Positions 11,550-24,700 are shown, counted from the first letter of the stretch. The stretch is DNA of 64,000 nt from Brasenia schreberi (GCA_036023115.1 JAYKKT010000079.1:16889501-16953500), one strand, 5' to 3'. The notes: generated from the sequence alone by a model not told the origin. Numbers and translations: made by a program.

Positions 11550-13466
11550 CTAAGACTAGGTATTGATGCTTCTTCTTTCAGCGTGCTCTGTCCATGATTT
11601 CTGCACTAATCTTGAAGGAAAATTATGCTTACTTGATTAATATTTGATAATCAACAACTCACGTTTTCTTCTCAGTTGTTGTGCATGATTATGAGGAATC
11701 AACCTTTAAGGCTATAATACAATGTCAAAATACTGTATATAATCAAGAAACATGATCTAGTAAAATAGAAGATAGAATAGGATTGCATTCGGGAGATCAA
11801 GGAGTTGTCGTACCCTCTCTCGTTTTCTTTTCTTCCACTAAAAGTTATTAGGTTACCGGTAGGATTTTTTCTTTTAAATACCAGCACTACAATAATCTAA
11901 ATTACATAAGTGTCATTAATGAACCTAATTTACAACTACCTTTAAAAATATCTACTTAAGAAAGTAAAACAGAAACTATAAACTATAAAAAATAATGATG
12001 CACTGCTGAGTGATGAGTATTCTTCATGCGCACTGCTGCAACTTTCTTCACATCTTCTAACAAAAGAGAGCTAGCTTGGCTGCTGCCATTCTCAGAGGTT
12101 CTCTCTTCTCTCCTTACCTTACTTACACGATAAGACTAGGGTTGTTAAAAAGAACAGAAATAAACAAAAAAACTAATATATCCCTATACTAAAGAAAGTA
12201 TGTCTTATGGCTCTCAATAGGAATAAGATCCAAATAAGGTCTTGTCTCTAACAGGAATGCCCCAACGCAATGCTCATAATTTATAGAATTCATAGTAGTT
12301 AAGTCTGACGTTAGCTATTGGAAGCCTAACGTAACCCTCCTCTTTTATCCGAGCTTGGGACCGGCCATGCCTTACATGGACGGAGTTGTTAAGAATGTGC
12401 ATGCTCTTAAAAACTTGGTTCCACTATGAAGAGAGGCTTTTCCTTTGGAGCTTTTTAGAAGATTCCATGTCAACAAATTAAACCTGTAAGGTCTGTCAAT
12501 TGTACATGCACTTACAGGAGGGATGTCAGAAATCCTTAGAAGGGGATATTTGATGGCAAATTGATGTAGGAAACTTGCTGTTGTTTGTGCAGGTTGGTTG
12601 TCCCAAAAAAAGTCAAAGATTTTCTAAGGTTTTTGGCCTCCGTTAGTTGAAGATTGGTCTAGCTTAAAACAATGTTTTGAATACTTTAAGTCATGAACCT
12701 TTTTAATGTGATAGTTTCCCTGTCCTATGTTCATCAAAAACAAACTTTAGATCACTTTTAGTGGCTAATAGATGAAGCATGTCCCCTTGGTGAATTATGT
12801 CCAATGAAGCATGCTGGCAACAACTTGGATGATGGCAACCACAGTCTACCATGTTCAAGGAGTCAAAACAAGTCCAAAGGGACCAAAGAAGAAGTTGGCG
12901 CTCTTGCAATAGTCTTAACTCAAAGAGCAGTACAAAATGCATTCAAGAACAAGTGATTTCATTCACATACCATGCCATAAGACGTGTGCATTACAAGGGG
13001 AAGAACACCCTTTAAATAGGGCTGCTGAAACTTAAGAGAAGGCAGCCAGAATGGCTGCCAAAAGCTAGTCAACTAGCTGTTGGCAGCAAGGGTTGGCAAA
13101 CGGCTAGTTGAATGGCTGCCCAGATGGTTGCCAAAAGCAGCAACTAAATGGGGTCGGCTACATGGATTCTTTGTTTCCATGGAGCTCGATCCTGTGCTTG
13201 TTTACAGCTAAATTTCAGCTTTGAGCTTCACTTTTATTTGGTTAAGCACATAATGAAACTAGGTTTGGTTTAACTTCAGTTTGGACTCAAATAGTCGAGA
13301 CGGATCACCAAAATGACCAATTGTTGCAAAACTTAAGCATCGTACAGTTACCCCCTTCAATAGTGAGGTCATTCTTTAAAGTGGTGCATTTGTACCATAC
13401 AAGGGTAGAGTGTATCTCTAGGTTTACGTCTTCTTGTTGATGTGCTAAAAACAAATAACTTCTGAG
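11550..13466. other. Repeat remnants without a gene
   Basis: No convincing gene. About 12245-12391 matches 47161-47297 (GAAGCCTAACGTAACCCTCC, CTTGGGACCGGCCATGC), a 3'-end segment of another RTE subfamily on the reverse strand. About 12880-13140 reads on the reverse strand like part of an LTR: CCCTATTTAAAGGG gives a TATA box, and repeated AACGGCTAGT/GGCTGCC palindromes resemble those in the LTRs of Copia D and F. About 13143-13200 is a LINE 3' fragment (GGGGTCGGCTACATGGATTC) lacking its normal tail. A reverse reading frame at 12703-12942 matches nothing I recognise. Confidence 0.55.
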
Positions 13467-13712
13467 CTATGTCACATGGGTGTGAGATACGACAAATTTC
13501 AAAATTTTTGAGTTCGGCAACACGGCTAAGGTATATAATATTCAAACTAGAACAAGGGAGACATCAATTAACATTAGTATATGACAATAGTAAGTACACA
13601 ACTTTATATTAAACCAAAACACGTAAGCAATTACTAATTTCATCATAATACATAAATCAATCAAAAGGAAATCTTAATGTTTGATAAATGAAATGAACTT
13701 GTACCTGATAAA

Positions 13713-15586
13713 TCATATATCTTCACTATAAACAACATTATCAACTGAAGGAACTATCAGATCAGTGAGTTCTATATTAAGAGTATGCAAATCTTGGCTG
13801 TCATCTAAATGATATTCCTCCGGATTTGCATCCCAATATTTTGATACTCCTTCGTTGTAATATATTCAAATAAATAACAATAAAAGATAGAAAGATAATT
13901 ATCATGATTAATAGAAAAGAAAACAATTTTGAAAGATTAGTAATTAGTTACGTGTACTCAGCATTAGATCGTGATTAGGAAGAGTACGCACATTGCTCTC
14001 ATGCAACCATTTCTTCCCATAATATCTTGGATTTAAAGAATGTGCTAAACAATATAAGAGAGTGTTGCTTTTGTCCCATCTTGAAACTAATATAGAATGA
14101 ATATGATCATAAAACGATGATATATCATATTGTTTTTTTCCCTCATGCTTCAAAATTATTGACTCAACTTTTTCAATCATAGTATCCCACATTTCATAAA
14201 CTTTATGGAGCATCGGTTCATCTTTATCAACATCTCTCAAATAGGCTCTGTGAATTCAAGAAACTATGATACCTTGTCCCACCATAAATCATTTAGAATA
14301 ATAGTATTCACAACTTGGGTCCTTTCTTAATCTTAAACTTTGTTACCACGGTATAAATCCCAGCTTGGATAAGTAACCATTTGAACCATTGATGTCTTGA
14401 ATCTTTTTACCATCACAGTCAAAGAAGCAAAACATATTTTTGCAACCTTCAACAACTTTAAATTATTGAATATGGTTGTAATTAAATGGTGATTCATTAT
14501 AAAATTTATTATCTTTATACAATCTGTTGCCATATCTTTAATCCACGAATGTGAGCTATAAAGGGTATTCAAAAAATGTATGAATAATCACCTTCCAAAC
14601 TTAATCCTTCACTTTTACAATCAACTGCATTATCAATGGTCCAACACTCTTAATAACTTCTATGAACAAATTTTTAAAGTAACCTGCATTTTTATTTCTC
14701 CATATGCATCAATAGACTTAAAAAATATACAACAACAACTAAACTTTTTCCCATACTAGACGGGGTCGGCTAAGACTTCAAAAATATAGGACCACTAATT
14801 GAATAATCAATAAAATTAGTGAGTGGATGCGTTTGACTATCATTTCATCCATCAAAAATAATAGAAACAACATTAGTTTCTCATGAAAACTTCTTATATT
14901 CTAAAAGCCTTTCAATATTGGTTTTTTCTTCTTTAAGAATCATGGTTCATAATTTTTTATAACTTTGAGGAACATAATAACTATGTAAATTACAATTAAC
15001 CAATGAAGTGACAAGAACTTTCCAATATGGATTTATTGCTACATTAAAAGGAAGTGAACTTGAGAAGAAAAATCTTATAACCTTTCTATCCATCTCCTCC
15101 CTTCCAACTACATTAAATGATTTTTTAATTGCTCCTCTAAAATCTTTAAACTCACTTTGCATTAACTTTCTTTTCTTTTCTGCATCTTTTTTGTATCCAC
15201 CAAATAATGGAATATTTGTTCCTTTTTCACTCCTTTCGTTCTTCTTTTCATACTCATATTGCTTTTTCATTAATTGTCTTCGTAAATCCTCGTCCATATT
15301 CGGACATGCTCTTATACCATGTTTTGATAATTTCAAAAGATGTGCCTTCACTATACGACTCTGTAAAACTTATGTTGCAAAATTTACACATAAAATATGT
15401 ATTACCTTCATCACCTTTATATGTTTCTCCCCTTTGCATGTACATCCACAATGGTGCATCATGACGAGGTATTGAAATTAAAGGTTTTGTTGTTGATCCT
15501 GAACTTAAAGGGACACTTCCACTAGAACTTCCAGTCCCAATTGATACTCCTTTTCCTTTTCTATTGTCGGTCATTTTTAGGATCAT
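13713..15586 (-). pseudogene. hAT transposase remnant (BED finger, DUF659-like, C-terminal tail)
   Basis: Reverse strand, from 15586: a Ser-rich start, then a BED zinc finger (LWMYM, CKFC, FTESYSE). The frame changes near 15340 and continues KAHLLKLSKHGIRACPN, DLRRQLMKKQYEYEKK. Next comes FFFSSSLPFNVAINPYWKVL (14947-15090), the usual hAT block before the catalytic core, then DMATDCIKIINFIMNHH (about 14510) and LYCLAHSLNPRYYGKKW (about 14030). The last piece, KYWDANPEEYHLDD ending at TGA 13713, looks like the acidic C-terminal tail. The hATC dimerisation core between the last two pieces is missing, and at least three frames are used. It is inactive. Confidence 0.8.
14730..14772 (-). mobile_element. 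43-bp RTE LINE tail-only insertion in the hAT element
   Basis: Reverse strand: TAGCCGACCCCGTCTAGTAT, GGGAAAAAGTTTAG, (TTG)n. It is flanked by AGACTTAAAAAATATA (14714-14729) and AGACTTCAAAAATATA (14773-14788), a 16-bp target duplication with one mismatch. It interrupts the dead hAT element, so it is younger than that element. Confidence 0.9.
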
Positions 15587-15898
15587 GTCAATTCACAATT
15601 TTACAGTTTGATTAAAAATAAAAACAATGACTAATAGTCAGAAACACAAAAAATATTAACATAACAACAATGTATATTAATAACAGAAACAACGTTATAA
15701 ATTGATTGAAAAACAAACATAGTCGACAATAGCATGAATTGAAAAAGAGACATATTGTGTCTGCATGTATGTCACATACATCATGAAGTAAAGTGTCTGA
15801 TTAATTCAATGTAAGAAATTTAAACTTGAAGAACCAAAATAGTGCAAAAATGAAGATCTACAATTTGTATCAAGATTCAAAACGAGAATAGACACAAA

Positions 15899-16330
15899 CT
15901 TGAGGCGTGGGAGGCTACCAAAGAAGTAGTGTGAGAGGTTGTTGAAGGATGTCCCCGACCGAAGAAGAGCTGGGACACGCAGTCATAAGAACGATCGCTA
16001 GACTTGGACGCAAAGAGGCATGGGCTCCTGGATGATGTGGGAGGCCGAACAATGTGGGTCCGTTGGAGGCTGTCGAGGAAGTGGCGTGGGAGGCTACTAA
16101 AGAAGGTCATCGATCGACGAAGAGATAGGAGGCGCAGAGCAAGAGGAACAACCATTGGACTTGGACACGAAGAGGCATGGACTCCTGACTGGCATGGAGG
16201 CCGAAGAAAGTGGGTCCATGGGAGGCTGCCAAAGAAGTGGCGTGGGAGACCTCCGAAGGAGGTCGCCGGCCGACGAAGAGCTGGGATGCCCAGAGCCAGA
16301 GGAACGACCGTTGGATGGACGCACGGGCTC
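15899..16330. repeat. 157-bp tandem repeat (about 2.6 copies) in the hAT leader
   Basis: GACTTGGACGCAAAGAGGCA begins at 16001 and again, with few changes, at 16158, giving a 157-bp period. GTGGGAGGCT near 15907, 16085 and 16226 marks successive units, the first partial. The block is G/C-rich compared with its surroundings. Open frames on both strands here (for example 16004-16351 plus) are by-products of a stop-poor repeat. Confidence 0.8.
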
Positions 16331-16481
16331 CTTTTATACCAAAAGACCTAAGGAATTTGGACACATATAGACTCCGACACGTTGACCGTGTCGGTGCCAC
16401 ACTGACATGGTGTCGGTGTCGCACCAGTGTTGGGACCGACACTCCACCTCCTAGAGGTGTCTGTGTGATATAGCTTCTAAG

Positions 16482-17039
16482 ATATTATGCTTTTTGTATG
16501 TTTAATGAGACATTGAATCTAATGATACTTGTCAAAATAAATTTTCATTTATTTTGTATCCTTGTAGGATCATAAGGTTTCAACCATGTCAAATTGATGT
16601 CTGGGGATCAAGAAAGTTGATATATCCTGTATGAATGGTTTCATTTGTGCCATCTGGCTGTTGACTAGTGTGATTATCCTTTCTAATAACTTTGATGTCT
16701 CCATTCTTAAGCAAACACATCTATGGCAATGTGGAAGCTGTAATTAGTTAGCACCATTGGCAATCATTAGTATTGGAACTGTCCTGACAGTTCGAATCAG
16801 AACCAAATTGAGTCAGAAACTGGTCATAACCAGAATCAGGCGAATGGGCCCTGAAACTTTAACTAAACAAGGGGTCCTCAGTTTGGTTACTGTTTTGAAA
16901 ATTGTGGGGCGCAGAATTGCCAGTTCAAACCCTAGACATGTCCGATTCTGATACCTGGAATTGATGGTTAGAAGCTGCCGGTTCTGGTTCTCCTGGTTCT
17001 AGATCTTATTGAGTCCAAAACTATATAAAACAATAAAAG
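16482..17039. other. Intergenic or intron DNA with GGTTCC-type repeats
   Basis: No gene seen. 16780-17035 is made of loose repeats of GAACC/GGTTC words (for example CTGCCGGTTCTGGTTCTCCTG). The same kind of sequence continues at 17455-17590 and 17985-18090, so the LINE at 17060 split one such repeat tract. Confidence 0.5.
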
Positions 17040-17059
17040 CTACAGACATTTTCAAATAC

Positions 17060-17414
17060 AACAACAACAACAACAGCAACTAAGCCTTTTCCCATACTAG
17101 ACGGGGTCGGCTACATGGATTCTTTGTTTCCACAGATCTCTATCGTGTGCCATGTTAGCAGTTCACTCCCAATAAGCTAGATCATTCTTTATTGTTTCTT
17201 TCCAACACTTTTGTGTCGTCCTCTACCTCTTTTAATACTTTCCAAATTTAGTTTTTCTAACCTTCTTACAGGTTCTTCTTTTGATCTTCTTTCTATATGT
17301 CCAAACCATCTTAAACGATGTTCTCTCATTTTATCTTCTATTGGTGCCACTCCTAATTTGTTTCTAATAACCTCATTATGTATACGGTCTTTTCTTGTAT
17401 GACCACTCATCCAT
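17060..17414 (-). mobile_element. RTE LINE 3' fragment, 355 bp
   Basis: Reverse-strand 5'-truncated LINE covering the ORF2 C-terminus ([31 protein letters not shown]) and the full 3' end with (TTG)n tail at 17060-17080. A 20-bp perfect target duplication, CTACAGACATTTTCAAATAC, lies at 17040-17059 and 17415-17434. Confidence 0.95.
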
Positions 17415-17434
17415 CTACAGACATTTTCAAATAC

Positions 17435-18795
17435 TTGAAAAAATAACAAAAAGGGTAGAACCGGTGGTTGGTGCTGGTTCCGGTTTCAGACCATCCCCTG
17501 TTCGGCTATAGTTCTGGGTCTAGTTTTGACCAGCTTCTAGTAGGTTTAGTTTTGGTCAAAACAATCGATCTGGTTCTGAATCATACATATCTATCAAACC
17601 CTTCTCCAAATCTGAACAAAATTTAGTGTAGGTGTTGAAAAACCGAGAAGGGCATGAAATAAATTTCAAAACCTGCAATAAATGGTCTTGCTATCATTTC
17701 TCACAGGCCCATTAAATGATGGGTTGCCTGTGAATAAGAATCAATGATGAGTCACAATGATCAATATTATTTAAAAGCAAAATAACCGACTGTCAACAAG
17801 AATGAATGATCTGTCACAAACTCGTCATTAATGATGAACATCAATGAAAGTAGACTTTTTCTATTGGTGAAGAATTTAGATATTAGTATCAACTTAATCC
17901 CTTGCGGCCAGGTGTCAATCCTTAATGATTCAACCATTTAAAAAAAAAAAATAGAAGTGACATTCCAGAATTTTAATTTGTAATTGGACCTGGATCACTG
18001 GTTAAAAAACTATAAGCATAGCCAGTTGGGATCTGGTTCCGTTCCAGTTCCTAGTCTTGGGCAAACACAGCAGTAGAGGTTTTGAATCACGGGTTCCAGT
18101 TTACTCAAAACAGGACATGTCTAAGTGAACTTTTAGTTTCAACTTGAACAGAGTCCTTCCCAACAACTATGACCAATGCAAGTTATGCCACTGACTTTAG
18201 CATCTCCTTCGCCATCATGCTCATTGGAGCTTGCAGGCGAATTTCTTAGCTTATATTCCAGTATCTTATTATTTTGTCATGCTCAGTTGAGATGCACTTT
18301 TCTGTTTTACTTGGTTATTTCATTTGTTTTCTTGATCATGAATACTTATGGTGGTTGTACCAAAAAAGTCACTTCTTCTCGTACAATTTCATGGCTGAAC
18401 AATCAATTGGCCTCCTACTTTAGACATCATTTTTGTGCTTCATAGAAACAAAATAAGAGCCAAGCCTGTTCCTGCACTAGTTGGGATGCTGACATGAATT
18501 CTTGGGCCCATTGTGATCTGTCTTGCATCATACATGTGCTCAAATCCAAAATTGGAACATATTGTTTTATGGTTTACTTCAAACACTTTTATTTCCGTGT
18601 TTAGTAAGGGATTACTTGTGTTGGGTTTGTCTTTGCATATTATCTTTGTATTCCTTTGTATTATCTTGTAAGATTAATGCAGTTAATTTTCCTATTTCTT
18701 TGCAATTGCTGTCATTGGTGCACCTATATCTTCAAGTATTGTTGTTCCCGTTATATCTGAGGAATTTGAGGCTTTTAATTGTTCTCTATATATAG
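17435..18795. other. Probable AUG3 intron sequence
   Basis: No exon recognised. It precedes the first visible AUG3 exon and ends in a polypyrimidine stretch and TATATATAG acceptor at 18795. Short open frames at 18176-18445 and 18523-18795 resemble no protein I know. AUG3 exons for the N-terminal half were looked for here and not found. Confidence 0.5.
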
Positions 18796-21700
18796 ACCAT
18801 TCCTTCCCTTTGCTGGGAGCTTGCGCAACTCCAGGATACGTACATTTTGCAGGGTATCTCACAATAGCCTTCTCTGGTCATTAGTCAAAGCTCGTTTCTT
18901 TTTTCCTAATGCAGCAATTTGATTTCTTTTTTCTCTTGTTCTAGGAGATTATGATTTGAAGCTAATGAGACAGGAGTGTTACATTGCTCAACTGAAGAGG
19001 GTAAATATTACGGTTCTCAAAAATCCCTTACAGGGGACTTGTCACTTTTGTAACTTGAATTTGATTATTGGACTTATATTGGCAAGAGCTTTTATTTTCT
19101 ACAGTAAGAGGGCTGGTCTTGTTCTCTTAATCTGTTTACAACCTAGTTATATACTGTGAACACCTCCTTACTGGAATGACCTTGTTTGATTTAGGGTGCA
19201 GCTTGTTTCTATATCTAGCCTAATGATTGTTAATGTCCTAAAAGCTTTGACTATGCTTACTTCAGAATCAGAAAGGAGAACTATTGTTTCTTCCCATCAA
19301 TCATTTCTTGAACTTAGGCGGTATTTGAGTTCATAAAATGTGAAAGTCTTTGATATCTGTTCTGCAGTTCGTATACATATAAGGGACAGAGGAAATTTTA
19401 AAGGAAAGTGAGATATGAAGGAGAATATTGTTATGATGGTCATATCTTTGCTTCTATGTTTGGAATACTGTTTAACCAACCATAATTAGGAAATGCACAT
19501 TGTAGCATCTTTAGGATTGTTTTGCTGGATTTTGTTTCATGCATCACTAGCCTTCTGTAAGGAACTTCCTGCTTGTTCTGGACATAATAGGCTAGTTTAG
19601 AAGTAATTGTTTATAGAAGTGGTGGTATTTCTTAGCATAGTAGTAACCATGGAAAGAGAGATTCTATTGCTTTGTAAGTATCTTCTGCACTCACACCACA
19701 TACTGACATGAAGAAAGAACAAATGACCAATTGTTGACTTATTACGACTGGATCCTTCAAGGAATGGTTGGCCTTTTGTTGAATCTTATATCATTGATTG
19801 TTACTGCAATGTTTTTATGTGCTGTAAATTCAGTTACTTGTCAAAGTCATCCTTCTATGCAACAATATGGGTGAAACTAATTGTTAGTTTTCTTTTGGCA
19901 GTACATAAATCACCTAGTTAATCTATTGACCAGGCATCAATTTCTCAAACTTGCTTGCCATCTTGAACGGAGGACCATTCTCAAAGCTTATGAGTTGCTT
20001 AGAGTTGTCGAGTCAGAGTTGGATGGTTACATCATGGCAACTAGTGGGCGTGTGGTATGCATCAGTTGTGCTTTACTGTTCTGGTTTAAGCTAAATGCTT
20101 CAAGATTCTTATTATGTGTTTACAAATCGTTTTGGGTTGGTTATCATATCACTAAGCAGTTACTCCTGATTTAGTTATCCTTCTTTTCCCTTCTTTTCAT
20201 TAATTCCATGATGCCATGATGGGAAGATATGGAGTTTTATCTCCCAACTTGGTGGCCTTTTCCCCTTTATGATTATCACTGATTTTACTTTTTGCTCAAG
20301 GACCGATGTTCATCATTGATTCAAATTGCATCTGAAGCAAATGAACAAGGAGCAGTTGATGATCGAGATTCATTTTTGCATAGCGTGAGGGATTTGTTGA
20401 GTCTTTATACAAGTATCATACAACTCTGCTATGTCCTTTTCTTTTACTACTAATTTTTCTGTTTTTGGGGTCTAGAAATTGTACTCACTTGAATTATTTC
20501 CTGTAGACTCTCAGGGGGTTTTGCCAGCATATGTTTCAGCGCATGGTATCATACATCATATCAAAGAATTGCAGTCTGACTTGATGTATCTACAGTCTGA
20601 TCTCGAGAATACCCTTCCAGAGGATAGAAATGGGTGCATTAATGATATGTAAGTTACCAATACCTAAAAGTAAAGTTCCCTGTTCCACATTGCTGTATGC
20701 TTTAAAGTATTTTCCCCCTGGATTTATTAGCTGATCAGTGAATTGATGCATAGGATGGTAAACAAGCTGAACAAGCCAAAAACATGGCATTCGATGGGCT
20801 TGTGTTCAACTTGTTTATTATACGAGTGTGCTCGTGTTTGTTTATAAATGAACAACATAAGTTTGAAAACGTTCACAAGCTACTCATGTTTGTCAACCGT
20901 GTTCAGTTCAAGGATTTCATTTTGAGACAAAAGGACGTTTAGAAGGGTGTAAACCAATGAAGCACAACAAGCAAAAAGTTTATGAGAAAGTCTCTTTCTT
21001 TTTGTGGCCACATACCATTAACATAAATAACAATGCATAAGCAACTTTTTTTGCCGCTAATGTCACACATACCTCCCTGCCAAGCGAAAGTCTAAATAAG
21101 AAAATGCATATATATTGAATTAAATTACCATGATGCTATGATGTCGTGCAACGGACTAATATAAGCCAAACCAAACCAAATGTACATTTTTCAAGCTCAG
21201 CTCATATAACTTGATGAGCTTTTGTTCACTTGTATAGCTTATGAATCGGAAAAAATGAACTTCATATGAGCCGAACGAGCCGCTCATCTCATTTCCCAGG
21301 CCTATTGATAGACAACTATACCAGTCAACCTTGTTTTTATCTCCACTTTGTTTTTTCATTCCAAGTGCTGAACAATATGACTGATCTTATGGGATTTTAC
21401 CAACCATGTTTGAAATTATTCTAAATTGCTATTTGATTGTTCAGTAGGTACGTTTGTTGTGCAACTGCATTTCTCTTTGGAGATCTTTGATTTTTTGTGC
21501 ATAAATTGTTGTCTCATGTTTTCTGTTAGTGCACTGCAATATTAATGTCATCTGTAAACCTGAAATTGCTAACTTGAGCAATACATCTTTATCATCTTAT
21601 CTTTTTTAATTTTGTAGTTATTTTGCTATCTTAGTGTTTCATTTTGCTAGTGTAGCAGCATTTATTTCCTACAGTAATTGTGCCAACCACTGATGAATGA

Positions 21701-24700
21701 TGTTTCACGCAGGATTCATTTGACCTTGGCAACCAAGATCATATTTCTCTTCTTATTTTAACTGACATAGTTTCCACAGCACCAATATTTGTACGGTGGG
21801 AAAGTTCATAGGAAGGAAATAGTTTTTCATGGTATCGGTATTTGTACAGTGTGGAACTCCACATATGGTGAAAGTTTAGCCAGTACCAGTCCCAAAGGAA
21901 ACTCCACATAAAACCTTTTTGGATCATAGAACCAATTCGGATTCATGACGGTAGATTTACTATTAAACCAATTCGGATTCATGACCGGTAGATTTACTAT
22001 TAAAGCGATTCATCTATTGAGATGTCTTATGGAACATTTTAGAGCAAAAAAGAAGAACCTTCACATGCTATTTATTGATCTAGAAAAAGCTTAAGATAGG
22101 ATGCCAAGAGATGTTCTTTTGAGAACCTTAGAAAAAAGAGGTATCCCATTGACATACATAAATATTATAAGATACATGTACGATGGTACAAAAACATGTG
22201 TGAGGACTCATGAAGGAATGACATATTACTTTAAAGTTAAGATTGTGTTAAATCAGGGATCAACTTTAAGTCCATATTTATTTATATTGCTTATTGATGA
22301 GTTAACAAAACATAATTGAATGTTGATGACGCTCACGATGCAACTCCAACAAATCGCCAAGATTCCAAAGTCATCCAAGTATGGATGCCGAACTTCAAAT
22401 ATAACAATCAAGAGAGCGGAAGCAAACCAAATACAAGTCAAAAAGTTGTACAATGACAGCATACTTTATTCATAGTATGATAAGGTATTTATAGAGGTTA
22501 CTGTTAAAAGAAATAAATCAATATGTGTATTTAGTTTGTTTAATCGTGTGGAACCAAATTGGATTAGATATAGATCCAATTTGGATATTGTACTTAGTAA
22601 TTAGTGAGTCTAGGTAAGGGCATATCAGTCTTTCAAGTTATAAATTTGTATAAAGCCCTGATTGTGATTAGGTTTTGATAACAGAAAAAAGAAAAAGGAA
22701 GAGTGCAGAGGGCGGCAGCCATAGGGGCGTCGATCCCCATTTTTTAATTCCTTGAGTATCTTACTTTATGTCATGATTATTTTTTGTTTAATGGGATGAT
22801 TAATTCATCATGGTATTAGAGCTTTTTAGCGTAAATTACCACAAGTTCTTCACATAATCTAGTGAAGAAGTTGCCCATAATCAAGAAGAGGCTGTGGCGA
22901 CTTGCAACAAAGAGAAATCGTGAAGAAGATAGAAGAAAATCAAGTAAGTCAGACTCATTCTGTACAAGTCGACTGCATAATTGTTAACGTCTATTTCCAA
23001 ATATCCCATCGTTATCTGACTCTGAAGTGCGTAGAAGGCATACAGTTATCAGAAACAGAAATACAATTATCAATATTCAGCATCGTCAGCCTGGTTATCT
23101 ACGCAGGCCATATTGATATCAAAGACAGAAACAGAAATACGCATCGTTGGTATCAACACAGCCTCATATTGCACATTCAGTTGCGCAGAGGACATATAAT
23201 CATCAAAGAAGCAATACACGGTCAGTTGCATATTGAACATTCAGGTTCACATCGATAGATCAGTTTTTTTATGAATTCAGTTGAGGAAAAATACCGCCTA
23301 GTACTCGTTCTATACAACAGCGGCTATCACGTGTAACCAATAGGAGGACAAGGATCAGCCCCAAAGGCCCTGGTCGTGGGCCACTTACACATTAAAAAAA
23401 AAGGAATCATTAGCCGTCTATAATATTGATGGATAGAAACAAAATGACAGAAGAAAGTGATCTTTGATTCATCTGGGTGTTTCTTTCAGGACCTGAGGAC
23501 AGGGAGGATCTTTGGTAAGGTAGCATGACAAGAGGACTCTATGTCTATGAGGAGGCAAGAACTACAACATTCCAGACAGTGACAGTCACAGAAAAGCAAA
23601 AAGAAGATCTATCTTTATGGCACCAAAGATTAGGGCATCTACCTTTGTCAAAAATTAGACTCCTTTTACCTGAATTTCTTACTTGTAATAATTGTAATGA
23701 AGTCTATGCTTCAATATAGTTGCGGAAGATTAACGAGTGGACAATACCATAAAGTAGCAATCATAAGCCCTTAGAAAAGGGAATAGCCGAGAGCAACAAG
23801 TGTATACGAAAAGGAGAATAAACAAAGCACGAGCTTGAATAAATAATCGTTATTCATTAGCCATCAAAGGCTTGAAATTACAATGGTTTACAAGGAGTAT
23901 TTATAGAGAAAAGAGAGTGAGAGAGAGTGAGAGAAAGTAGAGGGAAAAGAGGAGAAAGAGGGGGGCTGGCTGCAGCCAGCCCCCAACGGCTAGTGGCCCT
24001 GGGGGCCCTGGCCCAGTGGGCCAGGGCTGCTAGGGCCGAGCCACTCTGGCCTAGTTCTTTAACACCCCCCTCAAACTGACACCTCCATGACCTGAAGTTT
24101 GCCAATTAAAGATTGAAATCGAGGAGCAGGTAAGGACTTGGTGAACACATCTGCAAGTTGATATTCTGATTTTACAAATTGTAATGTCAAATTGCCTTGT
24201 AGATGCTCTTCACGAACATAGTGACAATCCATCTCTATGTGCTTTGTGCGCTCATGGAAGGTATGGTTGTTGGCTATATACATAACACTTTTGTTGTCGC
24301 AGAACATTATTGGAGGAGCTTCCAGTTGTATCAAGTCTTAAAGTAGTCGTCGTAGCCAAATTAGTTCTGTAGTACTGTTGGCCATAGCACGATACTCAGC
24401 TTCAGTGGACGAAAGAGACACCTTTTGTTGTTTATTGCATCTCCTTGAAATAAGTGAGTGACCAAGGAATATGCAATATCCGGTAGTAGAGTGCCTGTCA
24501 TTCACATCACCACCCCAATCAGCATAAGTATATGCAAGCAACTTAAATAACGAGGAGGAAGATAGAAATACTCCCTTAGTGGAGGTTTGTCGAATATAAC
24601 AAACAATCCTCATAACAGCACTCATATGCACCGAGGTGGGTGCATGCTGAAACTAACTTACAGTAGAACAGCATGAGCAATATCAGGCCGTGTTATAGTG

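Larger units (their letters stand above)
13467..16473 (-). mobile_element. hAT DNA transposon, full length but dead
   Basis: Termini: CTATGTCACATGGGTGTGAG at the left and, inverted at the right, CTATATCACACAGACACCTC. They pair imperfectly, mostly by transitions. The 8-bp flanks are CTTCTGAG (13459-13466) and CTTCTAAG (16474-16481), one transition apart, as expected for hAT target duplications. CTATGTT/CTATGTC-type termini are familiar in plant hATs. The transposase gene is on the reverse strand. The subterminal region at about 16340-16460 is rich in GTGTCGGTG/CGACAC repeats, typical subterminal hAT motifs. The element also carries tandem repeats at 15900-16330 and a LINE-tail insertion at 14730-14772. 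Confidence 0.85.

Noticed and set aside
12703..12942. 79-residue reverse-strand frame with several Cys and His
   Set aside because: No spacing typical of a zinc finger and it lies in an LTR-like remnant.
16004..16473. Overlapping open frames on both strands with Arg/Gly-rich sequence
   Set aside because: Produced by the G/C-rich 157-bp tandem repeat; no domain, and both strands are equally open.
11550..18795. N-terminal AUG3 exons
   Set aside because: Searched by eye for the coiled-coil N-terminal peptides before [11 protein letters not shown]; none found, so they are placed upstream of the window.
22902..23258. 118-residue frame at the gag position of Copia E
   Set aside because: No gag motif or zinc knuckle and unusual composition; probably chance in a decayed leader.
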